The translations under genes and the position numbers were made by a program. A DNA stretch of 64,000 nt, taken from Acanthacorydalis orientalis. Lineage: Eukaryota > Arthropoda > Insecta > Megaloptera > Corydalidae. Of the stretch, positions 1-11,950 are shown piece after piece. Where the stretch lies: the NCBI GenBank assembly GCA_034766995.1, contig CM068314.1, positions 36,645,708 through 36,709,707 of the forward strand, written 5' to 3'. Numbering within the stretch: the stretch's first letter is position 1; every line of letters starts with the position of its first letter. The notes under the pieces were generated by a model, which was not told where the DNA came from, did no database searches, and saw only the letters and a program-made list of their open reading frames with translations.

Positions 1-464
1 ATTTAAAAATTAAATTAAAAAAATAAAATAAGATATTATACTGAAGGTTTCTTTTTGTTAAAAAAGAAAATATAAATAAATGAGCTGATAAATTCAGCTG
101 TTGCTACATTTATTGTATGGTTACTTTATAAAATCCTCTAAAAAATTCTGTTAAAGAACTCCAATTATGAAAATGGAAACAAATTAGCGATAAAAGATAA
201 CAACGACAAAGTCAAATTAAAAATTCTAATTGCGGTGAACAAAAGCAGTAAATGTTCGTAAAGGTAAATATTATTTAAAATTGTTATATACATATATATA
301 TATATATATATACATATGTACGTATGTATGTAAGTTATACACAATCGATTCTCAGTGATTATTCTCGTGTGCATTTGCCTGTAGTTGTAATCTATCTGTA
401 CATATTATATATCTGTTCGTAATGTAACATATTGCATATAATAGATGAAGGAATATAATATAAT

Positions 465-517
<53 letters not shown>

Positions 518-524
518 TTATATA

Positions 525-586
<62 letters not shown>

Positions 587-616
587 ATATACTTGCATAT
601 ACATCCATATATATAT

Positions 617-681
<65 letters not shown>

Positions 682-1310
682 AGGATCAATTATTGTAAAT
701 CAAATTTGTAACTTATAGTAATGTACTTCAGATACTCATGTACTCGAATATTATAATACGGTACTATAAGACAATTGTAATAAACTTATACACGACATTA
801 AATATAATATTTGATTTCAAATAAATATAGTTGTTTATACTTATAATTACTTTCCATTTAAGTGAAATTAAATTTAATTTAAAATGAATTCAGTTATTGA
901 TACAATAAATCTGTAAATTTATAATTATAATTTGTTATGAGTTAGATAATTTTTTTATTGATACGATTATATCTTAATGAAAATTAAATGAATATAATTA
1001 TAATCAATTTTAATAAATTAAATTAGTGAAAATAATTCTTATGCAAATATTTTATTAAAAGCATTGTTTAATTTTTTGTTTGTTATAATATATCAATAAA
1101 TATACGTTTAAAACTATACTGGATAAATATTTGAATTGTAAAAGTGTGTGTATATATATATATATATATACATATTGTTAAAAAATTCATACACAAAAGG
1201 TAAAACAGATAAAAGTTAATTAAGAAATACATAAAATACCTTATATATCGTGCGTTACTTTAAAAAAAGATCACTACATCGCATTCAAAACATGACTGAC
1301 TATTTCCAAT
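1..1310. other. AT-rich noncoding DNA
   Basis: No gene is visible. The stretch is AT-rich unique-looking sequence with one large TA array (annotated separately) and a short TA run near 1147-1170. Long stop-free frames here translate as Ile-Tyr repeats and come from the dinucleotide array. Confidence 0.6.
469..677. repeat. (TA)n compound microsatellite
   Basis: About 210 bp of almost pure TA, interrupted by short non-TA islands near 515-520, 541-545 and 583-608. It is the longest nearly continuous TA tract in the first 10 kb. The interruptions (for example CATTTA and TTGCATATACATCC) suggest an old array that decayed and re-expanded. Confidence 0.95.
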
Positions 1311-1317
1311 TGACAAT

Positions 1318-1715
1318 TTAGAAAGCGATGCCGCTTTCAACTTCGACCCGACATCCCACGCACCCACTCGACCTCATCGGCCGTTCAGAACCTCTAACCT
1401 GGATTGACGATCGGACGTGTTGTTCACTACAAATGCATAGACATGCCTCCGACAAAACAATAAAGACGTCGACTTTGTTCAGACTGGTGGGTTGGTTCTC
1501 CACATTGTACCCACTGCACCCTTTAGTGTTAGCTGACCATTCGCCGGACATTGGCAGTCTCTCGTCATCAGGAAAATAAAGCACGTCCAGTAAAAAAAGT
1601 CCCGACGGCATTGGTAATCATTTCAAAGCGACGACTACGATGAACGGCAGCAGGAAGCGCGGTGGCAAATTCGAACGCGCTACCGGAACAACCGATTCGG
1701 CTACTCTATGATTTC
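1318..1715. other. GC-richer segment with small ORFs, unknown role
   Basis: Base composition rises sharply against both flanks. Stop-free frames occur on both strands: 1318-1611 on minus (97 codons) and 1328-1579 on plus (83 codons, first in-frame ATG at 1328). Neither product resembles a family I recognise, and open frames on both strands are expected when local G+C rises. A 23-codon plus-strand ORF at 1640-1711 (MNGSRKRGGKFERATG..., stop TGA) has A at -3 and basic residues near its start; it could be a short peptide, an upstream ORF of an untranslated exon, or chance. A minus-strand CAG|GTTAGA at about 1400 is only a weak donor. The best reading is an enhancer or noncoding exon. Confidence 0.35.
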
Positions 1716-2082
1716 GTTTTTTTTTCGACAGAACATCACCCTCGGGATTGGTTTTGATTTTTGTTATATGTGGGATTTATGTTATGCGATTGGGGATTCT
1801 GTTGATGTAATCTTAATTAAATTTGTATGCAGTTAAAGAAAAATTACCGTTTGGTAATTGCTAGTCTTAAATTGTAAAAGGTTTTCATTTTTTGATCACA
1901 TTTCCGGCTGACCGTAAATCACATTTAATAATACAAACGAATTATTCACTTTATTTTATAAAAAGAAATCAAAATAGTTTTCAAAAAAAAATTATCCTGT
2001 AATCAAATTGGATTCAACATTGAATTATAGACAAATTATATTTAAGAGATACAATTTTCGATACATTAATGAAGGAACTACT

Positions 2083-2085
<3 letters not shown>

Positions 2086-2140
<55 letters not shown>

Positions 2141-2150
2141 ATATATATAT
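2086..2150. repeat. (TA)n array, left flank of mariner remnant
   Basis: TA tract with a phase break near 2130 (TTA). It ends a few bases before the left inverted repeat of the mariner element, so the element lies inside or at the edge of a formerly continuous TA array. Confidence 0.9.
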
Positions 2151-2154
2151 GTGT

Positions 2155-2169
2155 GGGCGGTTTGAAGAG
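2155..2169. repeat. mariner left terminal inverted repeat
   Basis: GGGCGGTTTGAAGAG. It matches the reverse complement of 3166-3180 at 14 of 15 positions. Confidence 0.85.
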
Positions 2170-2210
2170 TAACAATTCGATATTAGACTTCAACTTAAAA
2201 GTGTATTCCA

Positions 2211-2885
2211 TTTTTCGACATAATTCGCTCCAAGCTTAACGCACTTAAGCTAGAGTTTCTCCAGTTTTGCGATTCCTTCTCAGAAATTGGTTTCTTCGGG
2301 GTCCTTAAAAGTCGTTTTCGGCCTTTACCACCTCTTCATTCGACCTAAATAAATCGATTGCAAGCTAGAAAAATTTCGAATCTCAGGAATAGATAGAATT
2401 TCGAAAGAGCTTTTATAGCTGAGGAACACAGTCTTTGCCTTCTTAGGAGCCGTTTTCACTGTTCAGTCCACTATTTTGATTCACTTTTTGGTTCTGGGCT
2501 ATAATGGCGAATCCAAGTTTAATTTATGGTCACAAAACTCGGCATGAAATCTGTTGGATTCTTCTTAAACAGTTCCAAGAAGTCAGTTGATATTCATGTA
2601 CGAACTCGTTTTTGCTCTGCAGTGAGCAAACGAGGCACCCATCTTGCGGAAAGTTTTTTCATACGCAATTTATTATACAAAATGAAATGCGTTCGCTCAA
2701 TTGAATAACTATGACACCTGCCACTTCGTTCAATTTAACTCGATGGCTGGACAAAACCATATTGTGGACTTTATCGTTGATTTCTGATGTGACAGTTGTT
2801 CTCGGGCCTCATGAGCGAGGTGCATATTCCATGCTTGTTTTGCCACGTTCCAATTCATTGAGCCAAAGTCGAACGCTTTCGTAGA
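2211..2885 (-). pseudogene. mariner (DD34D) transposase pseudogene
   Basis: A cut-and-paste transposase that acts on the element's own termini. Minus-strand pieces in order: the N-terminal DNA-binding part (about 2713-2875) with LNELERGKTSMEYAPRS, a stop, then TTVTSEINDKVHNMVL; after a frameshift near 2690, KKLSARWVPRLLTAEQKRVRT (about 2590-2690); the first catalytic block (about 2460-2533); and the C-terminus with RSNEEVV (about 2331-2350) and EGIAKLEKL, stop, LKCVKLGANYVEK (2211-2285). In the first catalytic block the usual V-T-[MV]-D-E-T-W reads V-T-I-N-stop-T-W, so the first Asp is Asn and the next Glu is a stop. The region that should hold the second and third Asp (HHDNAPAH and SPDLAPSD) is absent. 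At least five in-frame stops are present. The family assignment is secure from these blocks. Confidence 0.92.
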
Positions 2886-3165
2886 AGGACAAGATTCAAC
2901 CAATGTAGAATATCCCCTTATGTATTAAGGATAAACTTTTTTACCTTCCAAAAAAAAAGAATTGAATTACACTTCGAATTACGCTTTGAATTACGATTTT
3001 ATCCATTTTGAACTTTCGCAAGAAATTCCTGTGTTGAAACAACTATTAAACGAGGAATTAATGGCGGAATGACTTGTACCTTCACATGATTTTTTAAAAA
3101 GGATGGAACTATATGAAAATATATACTCTTCACCCTCTCCCTCAGCGAGTACACGAACCAAATTT

Positions 3166-3178
3166 CTCTTTAAACCGC

Positions 3179-3180
<2 letters not shown>
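3166..3180. repeat. mariner right terminal inverted repeat
   Basis: CTCTTTAAACCGCCC on the plus strand, the inverted partner of 2155-2169, immediately followed by TTATATATA. Confidence 0.85.

Positions 3181-3240
<60 letters not shown>
3181..3240. repeat. (TA)n array, right flank of mariner remnant
   Basis: TA tract with one CATATA interruption near 3210. It continues the array split by the mariner insertion. Confidence 0.9.
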
Positions 3241-3247
<7 letters not shown>

Positions 3248-4345
3248 ATGTAATTCGTATTATTTACAACTTTCAACTGTAGTGGCTTTGAAAAGCAAAT
3301 GGGTTATTAAAAACGAATTTTATAACATACTCCTATGTAGATGAGAAGAAATCTGAGTTAGTAAAAATAATATTATCTATGGTATAACAAAACTACATAA
3401 TATTCAACAGGTAGATATAATAAAATAAGGTATGACAACTATCAGGGACAAAAATTCCGAAGGCGAAAAAAGTTGCGGAAGTTTACAAAACGACAGATTG
3501 ATTTATTTTAAGAACTGAACTATTTTCAGACGATTAACTTATAGAAAATCAATATTCTATTTATAACTTTAGGAGTTGTTTTTGTTAAAGCTATATAAAA
3601 AAAGTTGTTTTCAATAAATAATTCTTATATGTTTTTCTTGAATGCGTTTGGATCTCTCTCTATTTATATAAGGTTTGATTTTTTTTGCAAAAAAGTTTTA
3701 TGATACTTTTCTTTCGTATAAGAAACATTGTTTATTAACTATTAAAAAAGTTTTGAATATGCATAAAATACAAAAAAAAATTACTAGAAATAAATTATTA
3801 CAATTCAGTTTTTTTATACAAAATTTACTTCTGATATTGATTTAATTAATTGAATTAATTTGATTTGATATAATACATTCAATACTAAAGGTAAAATTAA
3901 AAAAACGGATTCTACGAAAATAACTATGTTAAAATATTTTATAAAAAAATATTAAATATACAGAGATAATAAAAATGAACAAATATGATATTTAAATTTA
4001 GAATATTAGTTAAGTTTGTACTTCATAATATAATTTGATTGTTACCATTAAGTAATAAAATTTACAATAAAAAATGAGAATAAAATTCATAAATAAATAT
4101 TTATTATTTTATGTGTATTTGTATATCAATATTTTGTTTATTAACAGTTAAATTAATTAACATATGTTTAGAGTTCGGATATAAATTCATATGTGTATCA
4201 AAAAATCATATCAATCTGAATTATATTCATTACTATTACTTGGTAAATTGAAAAATATTGCTCTATTTAATGAGATTTATTAAGCGAATAATTAAAATAT
4301 ATCAAATAATTCAATTAACAATTAATACAAATTGTAATAAATATA

Positions 4346-4411
<66 letters not shown>

Positions 4412-4549
4412 TTTATTGATATTTAATAAATACAATTGTATTTTCATTATAATCAAATACAATAACGAAATTAAATACATTTTTTTTATTATGTATATTT
4501 GCATAATGTATATGTTAAATTATACAAATATACAAATTCTTTTTTTAAT

Positions 4550-4603
<54 letters not shown>

Positions 4604-4915
4604 CTCAATTTTACAATCATCAATGTTTAAATAATTTAAAAGAAGTTGTTTGCTATCACGTAATAAATCATTTGTATAAAATATATATGTAAATGCAATA
4701 ATGATTTTTAAATTCCGAATTTGAGTTTTAAAGCCTATAACTACTAGCTTAATTTTAATATTAGAATATATATTTATAATTAATAATTTTAGTGTAAAAT
4801 AATCACAATTTGGTTGCATTATTTATATAAATACTCAAAACATATTACATTGTAAGAGTTTATACATGCATACAAACATATACATACATACACACACACA
4901 CATATATATATATAC

Positions 4916-4960
<45 letters not shown>

Positions 4961-5098
4961 CATAAACACATGTTACACATTGTACGATGATGTAAGTTAC
5001 CCAAATTTCAATTGTGTCTACACTGGAATATCAATGGTAGTATATTGTTCTGGAAATAGTTTACATTATTTTAATTGTTCATCATTATACACTTCTTG

Positions 5099-5136
<38 letters not shown>

Positions 5137-6049
5137 CAGAATGCAATTTTGTTCACTGTATTTTTTATACTAAACATTTATAAATAACTGCACGCACTGG
5201 TATGTTTTGTCATGTGATTACAAATTTATTAAAATTAACAGTGTTTTTATATTACTTTGTACTTTTCTTGTATATAATATAAATTTGCAAAGCATCAGCT
5301 ACTAAATAAGTAGGATCAATAGAAAAATAATTCTGTAAGCGGTAATAATATTTAATATGTCGTCTAAAGTCTCATAAAGATAAACATTACCTGAAAAATA
5401 AGATAAATGTACTTTATAGATCTGAAAAAAATATTTTATTTAATAAAAAATAATGATGTTAATATTCTGAATTTGCAACCTAATAATTCATTCAATGAAA
5501 ACAGATTTGTTATCAACGGTTCTTCTGAACTTATATACTTACACATATACACACACGCTCACCCAAATACATTTTATGTATAACGAAAAAATGTACGTGG
5601 CTAACCTGAGTTTATTATAGAGGTTTTACTATAAACGCATGCATATAAATGTATAGAAAAAGATTTCGTATTTTCGTAAAGTTATGAAAAATATTTTTAA
5701 TAAATTATTTCTATATGTTAAATAATAAAATTAATGTGTTTACAATTTCATCGATTCAATTGTGTTTTCATTCAGAATAATAGTATAGAAATGAGATTAT
5801 ATTTAATAGTACTACTTCATATCAATGAACAAAAGCGCATTTTTAAGTAAAAAATTCTAATCGATTTTGTTGTACCGTCTTTTCAATGACAATTTTAGAT
5901 TTGTACAATAAATAAACCCTATTACAAATCTCGCCCTCGCTAAGAATCGCTTAAGGCCAGATCAGCAGTAAATCCAAATGAATAAATAGAAAAAAAACTC
6001 CGTACGATCTGAACGACTGATAATGAATAAAAAAATAAATAAAACGGAA
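3241..6049. other. AT-rich noncoding DNA with TA arrays
   Basis: No gene seen. It contains TA arrays at about 4350-4408, 4552-4601, 4901-4953 (with adjacent ACACAC) and 5102-5133. GTAAGT at 4991 follows a possible short segment but has no convincing acceptor upstream. The last 150 bases become richer in G+C toward the promoter candidate that follows. Confidence 0.55.
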
Positions 6050-6416
6050 ACGTAACGCGCATCGCTACACTATCAGCGCGTACTCTTTTACCCGTTGGAA
6101 AAGCGGAGGCAACGGTCGGCGTCGCAGCCGTTTGCCAAAAGCGGGGGAGCGTTTCCCAATCATTGGATACTGATTAATACCCTTATCTGGCGTATCGATC
6201 ATTTGTGGTACCGCGCTCTGCTACATTATCCGATCTGTAGTAATTTAGCCGTCGTGCGCCCGTTCGACGCTTCCACACACAAACGGCGACGCTGCCATCG
6301 CTCCTCCGCCGCCGCCGCCGTCGTCGTCGTCGTCCGCAGCAGCCGTCGATGCCTGCCCACCGATATACGTCGCTCGCTGGCCTCGTCGAATGTCCCCGTG
6401 CCAATTCAATCGATTC
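6050..6416 (+). promoter_or_regulatory. candidate promoter and noncoding first exon
   Basis: A sharply GC-rich block in AT-rich surroundings. It contains a back-to-back CCAAT/ATTGG (CCCAATCATTGG, 6156-6167), a GC triplet tract (6302-6335), and ends exactly where CGATTC|GTAAGTTA gives a consensus 5' splice donor at 6417. Downstream composition drops back to AT-rich intron-like sequence. A plus frame stays open from about 6095 to 6517 but has no ATG and runs past the donor, so coding is unlikely. An ATG at 6349 is open to the donor (MPAHRYTSLAGL...) but has a weak start context. The best reading is the 5' untranslated first exon of a plus-strand gene whose next exons lie far downstream. The transcription start is not determined, and no TATA box is evident. 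Confidence 0.5.
6302..6335. repeat. (CCG)n(TCG)n triplet repeat
   Basis: Consecutive CCG then TCG triplets, a GC-only trinucleotide tract and a strong compositional outlier in this window. Such tracts are common in 5' untranslated exons; here it sits inside the first-exon candidate. Confidence 0.85.
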
Positions 6417-7860
6417 GTAAGTTATATAACGACTTTACAGAACTTATCGTCAGTGTAGTAATGATTCGTGCAATTTATGTCCCTAGCGCCGCACCTATTA
6501 CTACGACTCACTCGTGATTATTGAACGGGAACTATTTAATTTTTATTATTTCGATCGTAAAATGAATGTGTGATATGTTTTGCGGATACATAAATGCTAT
6601 AATTGTTTTCCTTTCTATTCTACTTTATTTATAAATCGAATTGAAAAAATTCTAACTATGTTTTTTCCTCCCATAAAGTGTATTGAACGAACTATATTTA
6701 TCGAAAATTTCAAAGTTTCAAGCTTTTATTTTCTTTAATACGCATTAAATAAAAAATTGCAAGCTATCAGTTACAAGTCATCACTACAGTAAAATATAAA
6801 CACCAGAAAATCTATTACATATGATCAATCAAATGATTATATTATATCATTAATTAATATAAAAGCAAAGTAAATAGTTTGGAAAAAAGAATCGAATCAC
6901 TGATATGTTTATTATTAAAAATAAATAAATCAATTCTATAAATACTGAATTTAGATTTCATTTCAAAATAGTTAACTAACTGAAATAAAAATTAATTATA
7001 CAAATGTTTTTTATATTTTTTTTTATTTCCTTAAAGAGTTTTAAAATTGACATGAAGAAAAAACAATAATTTGAAATTTTCAGTCCTGACTGGTAAATAA
7101 TTATAATTTATAATTTGCTTATATAAGAGAATATCTTCAAATCAAATGACTAACAGAAATAGATAGAAATCAGTTTTATTAAAAAACACTTTTATTTGCG
7201 AAGAATAAATTAATGTCAACACTGACTAGATTGTAATAAAATAAAATAAAAATCTTATTTGGAAATCAATAATAAAATATAACAGTTCATTCACTACAAA
7301 GGTCGAATTATTTAATTACATTTATTTTATTTATTAGAAGATAAAATGCATAATACTGAATTAAAAATAATATGACAACTATAATTTGTAATACATACTT
7401 TTAGTAGGCCGTTTTTAGAGTACATTAAACTAAGAGCTAAATTAAAAATACACATTAATAAAAATATATTTAAAAAATTTATATATATATATACATTACA
7501 CTATATGTGTGTACTCTACACATTATAAGTATGTAAAGTGTAAGTATGAACAAGAGAGAGAAACACAGGAAATGACATTTAAAAATTAAATTATATAATA
7601 AACGATATGTACTTAGTAATACAAGAACTGATATTATTCATTTCCCATGTGGGGATATATTCAGGAACAATTTGAAATTTTAGAATTACGTTAGTACATT
7701 CATTAATGTAATTTGCAGAGAAAAGAAGACAATTTTACTTTAAATATTCCGGTGTAAGGGTTCATTACTTTCATTACCGATGGTGGATTTTGTTCAGTTT
7801 CATAGTTAAATTTTACTCGTGTGCATTGTTCGTCATCCAAAATAACTATTAATATCATTT
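6417..7860. other. AT-rich DNA, possibly intron 1
   Basis: It begins with GTAAGTTATA at the first-exon candidate's donor, then stays AT-rich with no further feature beyond short TA runs (about 7481-7495). No gene is visible. Confidence 0.45.
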
Positions 7861-7866
7861 TTATTA

Positions 7867-7868
<2 letters not shown>

Positions 7869-7912
<44 letters not shown>

Positions 7913-7930
7913 AGAGAGAGAGAGAGAGAA
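7869..7930. repeat. (TA)n(GA)n compound microsatellite
   Basis: About 40 bp of TA followed by AG-A-(AG)n to 7930. The transition from TA to GA at one edge recurs at 12562-12630 and 29334-29404. Confidence 0.95.
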
Positions 7931-8099
7931 AAGATTTATGAGTGTTCTTTCTGCGTTTACTGATATACTTCTAAAATCATAAATTGTCAGCAATTATCAA
8001 GTGGAAGTGGAATAAACGAAGTATCTGAAAAAATATATCCAATTTCTGCAACATTTAATAACAATACAGTGACACTTAAACTGTAAAACTCGATAAAAC

Positions 8100-8470
8100 G
8101 GCTATATAGATGTCGTCGATGTCGCACGACGACGAAGCGCGTTATCGTCACTACACGATCACATCCCGTGGGAGTCTGCGATGAGCCCCCCAATCAGCAA
8201 TCATTTACCGTTGCTGGGCTCGGTCGTGCTTGATCAATGGTGCCTTTGTCCCGCTGTATTGTCTATCGGTGAACAATAATTGCTACATTGGCTACGATCC
8301 GCGACTATACATCACGCCGATAGGGGTGGATACAATACCAGTTGGGTTCACTACTGCAGGGTAGTCCCCCCTTTCACATACATATACTATCAGATCAGTC
8401 GTATGTCTGATGCTAGGGTACATCCTACCTAACCTATGACCCGTGACCTCTCATTACGACAACCATTCGA
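8100..8470. promoter_or_regulatory. GC-richer segment, candidate cis-regulatory element
   Basis: Composition is much more balanced than the flanks. It contains CCAATCAG (8190-8197, a good NF-Y/CCAAT match), an ATTGGCT near 8289, a SOX-like GAACAATAAT near 8271, and CCTTTGTCC (8242-8250). No open frame on either strand resembles a known protein; a 68-codon minus ORF at 7987-8193 covers its left part without recognisable domains. The tail holds CCTACCTAACC, which is too short to be telomeric. An enhancer, a promoter or a degraded repeat are all possible. Confidence 0.3.
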
Positions 8471-8690
8471 TGTCATTATATAAAATAATAGTGGATGTGT
8501 ATGTGATGATGCTGCGATCTGATTCTTTGTATTTTATTTTGTTATTGTTCATAAAACATACTCTTTTCGAACGCAATTAGTGTTTTTTAATGAATCATCG
8601 ATTTTTCTATACAATCAATATATTTATAATTAGAAAATATTATTTCTCGTCCATTTATTATACATAAATACAAACAAACACACACATACG

Positions 8691-8696
<6 letters not shown>

Positions 8697-8739
<43 letters not shown>
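8697..8739. repeat. (CA)n/(TA)n microsatellite
   Basis: A short CACACATACG/TACATACA lead-in followed by about 40 bp of TA. Confidence 0.95.
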
Positions 8740-9985
8740 TCAAAAAAGACTAAGTATCTTTGCATGGCGCTTTAGTTATTATATTTGTATAGAGTGCATT
8801 TTATTTTCAGATTAAAAATATTTGTCATAACTCATTAAAAAAAAAAAACAAAAAGATAAGAAAAGAAATACGAAAGTGTAAATTTAAAATTAATAAAGTC
8901 AGCATGTATTACAAGTCATTTGTGGCTTGAATGATCTAACAAAGCATAATTAATATCATGATATAGATGTTTCAAAGTACACAACATTTTTTCTTTTAAT
9001 TTTCATTAACTATTTTTCTTTTCGTTATATGTAATCTGATATTTAAGCAACTACAAAATCAATCTCATTGAGGGGAAAAATGTGGATTATGTTATTATCA
9101 TTTTTATTTAAATTCAATTATAAAATTTAAAATTGATTGTTAATAATTTATATCAATTTAATATTTCAAAAAATAAATACTATTTTTAAAACTATTTATA
9201 TAAACATCAAAATAATGATATTTATATCATCATGATATTGAATCTTATATGTAAGAATTATTTTTTAAACAATCTAATAAAATTTATGAAAGAGATGTTC
9301 AGTAAGACGAATATAAAATCATAAATTATTTGTAAAAGAATAAATAATTTATTAAAGAAACAAAAATTACCAAGAAAATGATATCTTTTATATTTATCGG
9401 TTAATTCAGCCTGACAAACTATTTATGTGTAATACATTATATATCTATGGATATACATTTATAAATAATAATTTATATAAATATATTCGAAGTAATTTAA
9501 GAATAATTTCAAGCATGATTAACAAATTGGTAAAAAATTAGAGACAATCGTTTTCTTAATCTTTTTATCAGTATTCAGCACGAGTATATTCGCAAAATTA
9601 TTATGTACATATGATGGATCAAGATGAATTAACTGTCGTGTGCTTCTGAAATAGTAAAGAGCTCAAGACGAGTTTGTTCGCTTGGGTCTATGACTTACTG
9701 AATATGAGGTGTGTACAAGTCAAAATTTTATCGCCGTTGCAGTGTCCTTTGTGCTCGAAATAAAGACGCTTTAGTTATATGTGACGTTGTGTGGTTGCTG
9801 TGACTTTATATACTTATAATTGTAGCTTATTTATTTATTTTATTACCATGAAACAAAGGATGTTATTTATGGTAAGCCATATATGTTAGTGCGAAGCACA
9901 ATTTCTTTAATAAAGTTTCGTTTTTTAAAAAAAATAAATTATAAATTGACCAAAATGACTAAAAAATATGTGATTATCATTATAA

Positions 9986-10034
<49 letters not shown>

Positions 10035-11475
10035 ATTATAAATATATATTTATTATTATTATTATTATTAATATATATATATATATATATATATTTGAAT
10101 AAATATAGAGTTAAAAGAGACATTATTTGGAAAGAATTCTGAAACCGACTTAATGCTCAGTACGAGTATATTTACCGCTGCTGAAAGTATTACTCACTGC
10201 CAATGCATACGAATTCAAACGTAATACGCAACGAAAAGGTTAAATAAATAGAAGATAGGGTAGTTCAGACTTCAGCTCACAAACATTAGTCAACATTTCA
10301 GCTTATAGCTATACTGTTACAACTTTTCCAATCTGTTTATTGTTTTTATCGTTTTAACTTATTATTGTTTGTTTCTGCATTAGTTATATATACCCCGAAG
10401 AAAAGATAAACTTTTAAATAAATTCCCAATTTAATACAATAAATAATGATGTTATGACTTATTTTACGTTGTTTATCACTACACTCAATATGATTTCTAA
10501 CAAAGCATGTGTTTATATAAAATTTATTTATTGGATTTTTTTGTCGAATTTACACATAAGTTTAAGGTTAAAGAAAAAATATCAAGTGTACATTTAAATC
10601 TTCCATATTTAAAATGAATTATTAGAGATACGATTATTTGTGAAGAAGATTATTGAAGTGATATTGATTAAAAATACTGTTTTGTAAACGATATTTAATT
10701 ACATAAACTTGTACAGATAATATTTTTTTTTATATTTTATCTAGTTCGAAAAAAATATACCTTCATTTCTAAGATGAATCGTTACTAATATATATATATA
10801 TTCAGTGCACATTTTTTTTTTATTTAAATCTTGTATTAATTACTCAAGTTTAGTTTTTGTTATTTTATTTATGTTAACAACACATGTTAAGATTACTAAG
10901 ATATATCTTTTTTACAATATTGTTTTGAGTATTTATTTAACTGAAAAATTCTTAAAATTTAATTTATTTACAAGACTGACTATAACAGCTCACTAATCGA
11001 ATACAATGATCAGGAACAATGAAAATTATGAACAATACAAATTACGTGGGCCAATTTGAATCTTGTTCGTCTCGGTGTAGATTTGTTCAGATCTTAGCAA
11101 GTTAGTTTATGTTCAAGAACACAAGGTTTGTAATAGCCATCGAACCGTTGAATCAAACTAAATACGAAATTGCAATCGAGATGGTTTGTATCGATATTCA
11201 TAATGTCAAAGTTTATTTATAAAAGAATAAGTCAATATTTGTCATTAGGAAATTATGAAAGCTATACTGATAAATTATCGATTACTGACCCAAGCTGTAT
11301 ATTATGAAAAGCGTCATCTTTAATTTAGAAAACAATTAATTTAAACAGTCAGTAATAGATAACCTACACAATCAAATATATATATATATATATACACCTA
11401 CAGTACGTGTATAATACAATATTTAATTAAACATAAGTTATGGAACACCTCACGCGTTAACAAAAATAAAAAGAT
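8740..11475. other. AT-rich noncoding DNA
   Basis: TA/TTA arrays at about 9986-10094 are the main repeats, with (TTA)n between the two TA blocks. Two short related phrases, TCAGCACGAGTATATTCGC (9577-9595) and TCAGTACGAGTATATTTACC (10157-10176), lie 580 bp apart and may be a diverged duplication. Small rises in G+C at 9640-9800 and 11040-11180 carry no recognisable motif. No gene seen. Confidence 0.5.
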
Positions 11476-11479
11476 ATAT

Positions 11480-11850
11480 TGATGAGAAAATGAATACGGA
11501 AACGTAGCGTCAAAACAATTTCTCACGTGTTGTTTCAAGTACCTTCGATCAGAATCAATAATACAAATAACAGAGTCTGGACGGAAGAGAAAATAAAAGA
11601 CGTATGAAATAAAATGGCTCGGTCATGGTACGATAATAAATAAATTTATCAAGCTAGCCAGCAGCACAGACTATAGTACGGTGTAGCGCGAGTCATTTCT
11701 TACGCTATTTTCGTTTCACGTTAATAACTTGACCGGACGAACGTTGTTGGGCAGTGAACGACTACGATCAGTGGACCAAACGGGGCTCGAACCGGTGTAC
11801 CTCCGGTACTGTACGTGACCGCAATGGTAGATTTGTCCAGTGAGAAAACC
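11480..11850. promoter_or_regulatory. GC-richer segment with RNA polymerase III B-box-like motif
   Basis: Balanced composition over about 370 bp. On the minus strand GGTTCGAGCCCCG (11793 down to 11781) matches a tRNA B box, and the surrounding bases pair 4 of 5 as a T-arm, but no D-arm, anticodon arm or acceptor stem could be assembled. It could be a degraded tRNA, a tRNA-derived SINE fragment, or chance. The plus strand ends with a small ORF (annotated separately) that runs into a TA array. Confidence 0.3.
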
Positions 11851-11865
11851 AAAGACGTTGATGAA

Positions 11866-11896
<31 letters not shown>

Positions 11897-11946
11897 TACT
11901 CTATACACACATGCTTGAATCTACACGTAGCCACAAAGAGAAAATT
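11824..11946 (+). CDS. small ORF interrupted by (TA)n, doubtful
   Basis: ATG in a good context (GCAATGG) opens a 40-codon frame, MVDLSSEKTKDVDENI, followed by a short Ile-Tyr run from the TA array at about 11868-11896 and LLYTHMLESTRSHKEKI before TAG. The first 16 codons look protein-like, with acidic and lysine residues, but the frame includes a microsatellite and no homology is recognised. A possible donor (CCA|GTGAGA, 11839-11840) lies within it. It may be an upstream ORF or a first-exon start, but could easily be chance. Confidence 0.15.
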
Positions 11947-11950
11947 TAGA

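Larger units (their letters stand above)
2155..3180 (-). mobile_element. mariner-family transposon remnant (about 1.03 kb)
   Basis: Both termini are visible: the left end reads GGGCGGTTTGAAGAGTAAC from 2155, and the right end, read on the minus strand from 3180, is GGGCGGTTTAAAGAGAAAT. Between them the minus strand encodes a broken mariner transposase. Both flanks are TA arrays, consistent with the TA target of mariner. The outermost bases are uncertain, because left (TGTGTGGG) and right (TATAAGGG) differ just outside the shared core. Intact mariners are usually about 1.3 kb; this copy has lost several hundred bases from the catalytic half. Stops and frameshifts show that it cannot supply transposase. 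Confidence 0.9.

Noticed and set aside
445..711. Long open frames of alternating Ile and Tyr, here and over most TA arrays
   Set aside because: TA repeats lack stops in the ATA-TAT frame on both strands; the frames follow the microsatellites exactly and are not genes.
1318..1611. 97-codon minus frame and 83-codon plus frame over the same bases
   Set aside because: Mutually overlapping frames with no recognisable domain; expected from the local rise in G+C.
2526..2708. 60-codon plus-strand ORF
   Set aside because: It is antisense to the decayed mariner transposase.
6183..6404. 73-codon minus-strand Arg-rich frame
   Set aside because: The Arg run is the complement of the CCG/TCG triplet tract; no domain or splice evidence.
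6095..6517. 140-codon plus-strand open frame across the first-exon candidate
   Set aside because: It has no ATG start, is low-complexity (Ala/Val/Ser runs from CCG/TCG triplets) and reads straight through a consensus splice donor at 6417.
8425..8445. CCTACCTAACC resembling the insect telomere repeat (TTAGG)n
   Set aside because: At most two imperfect units; not an array.
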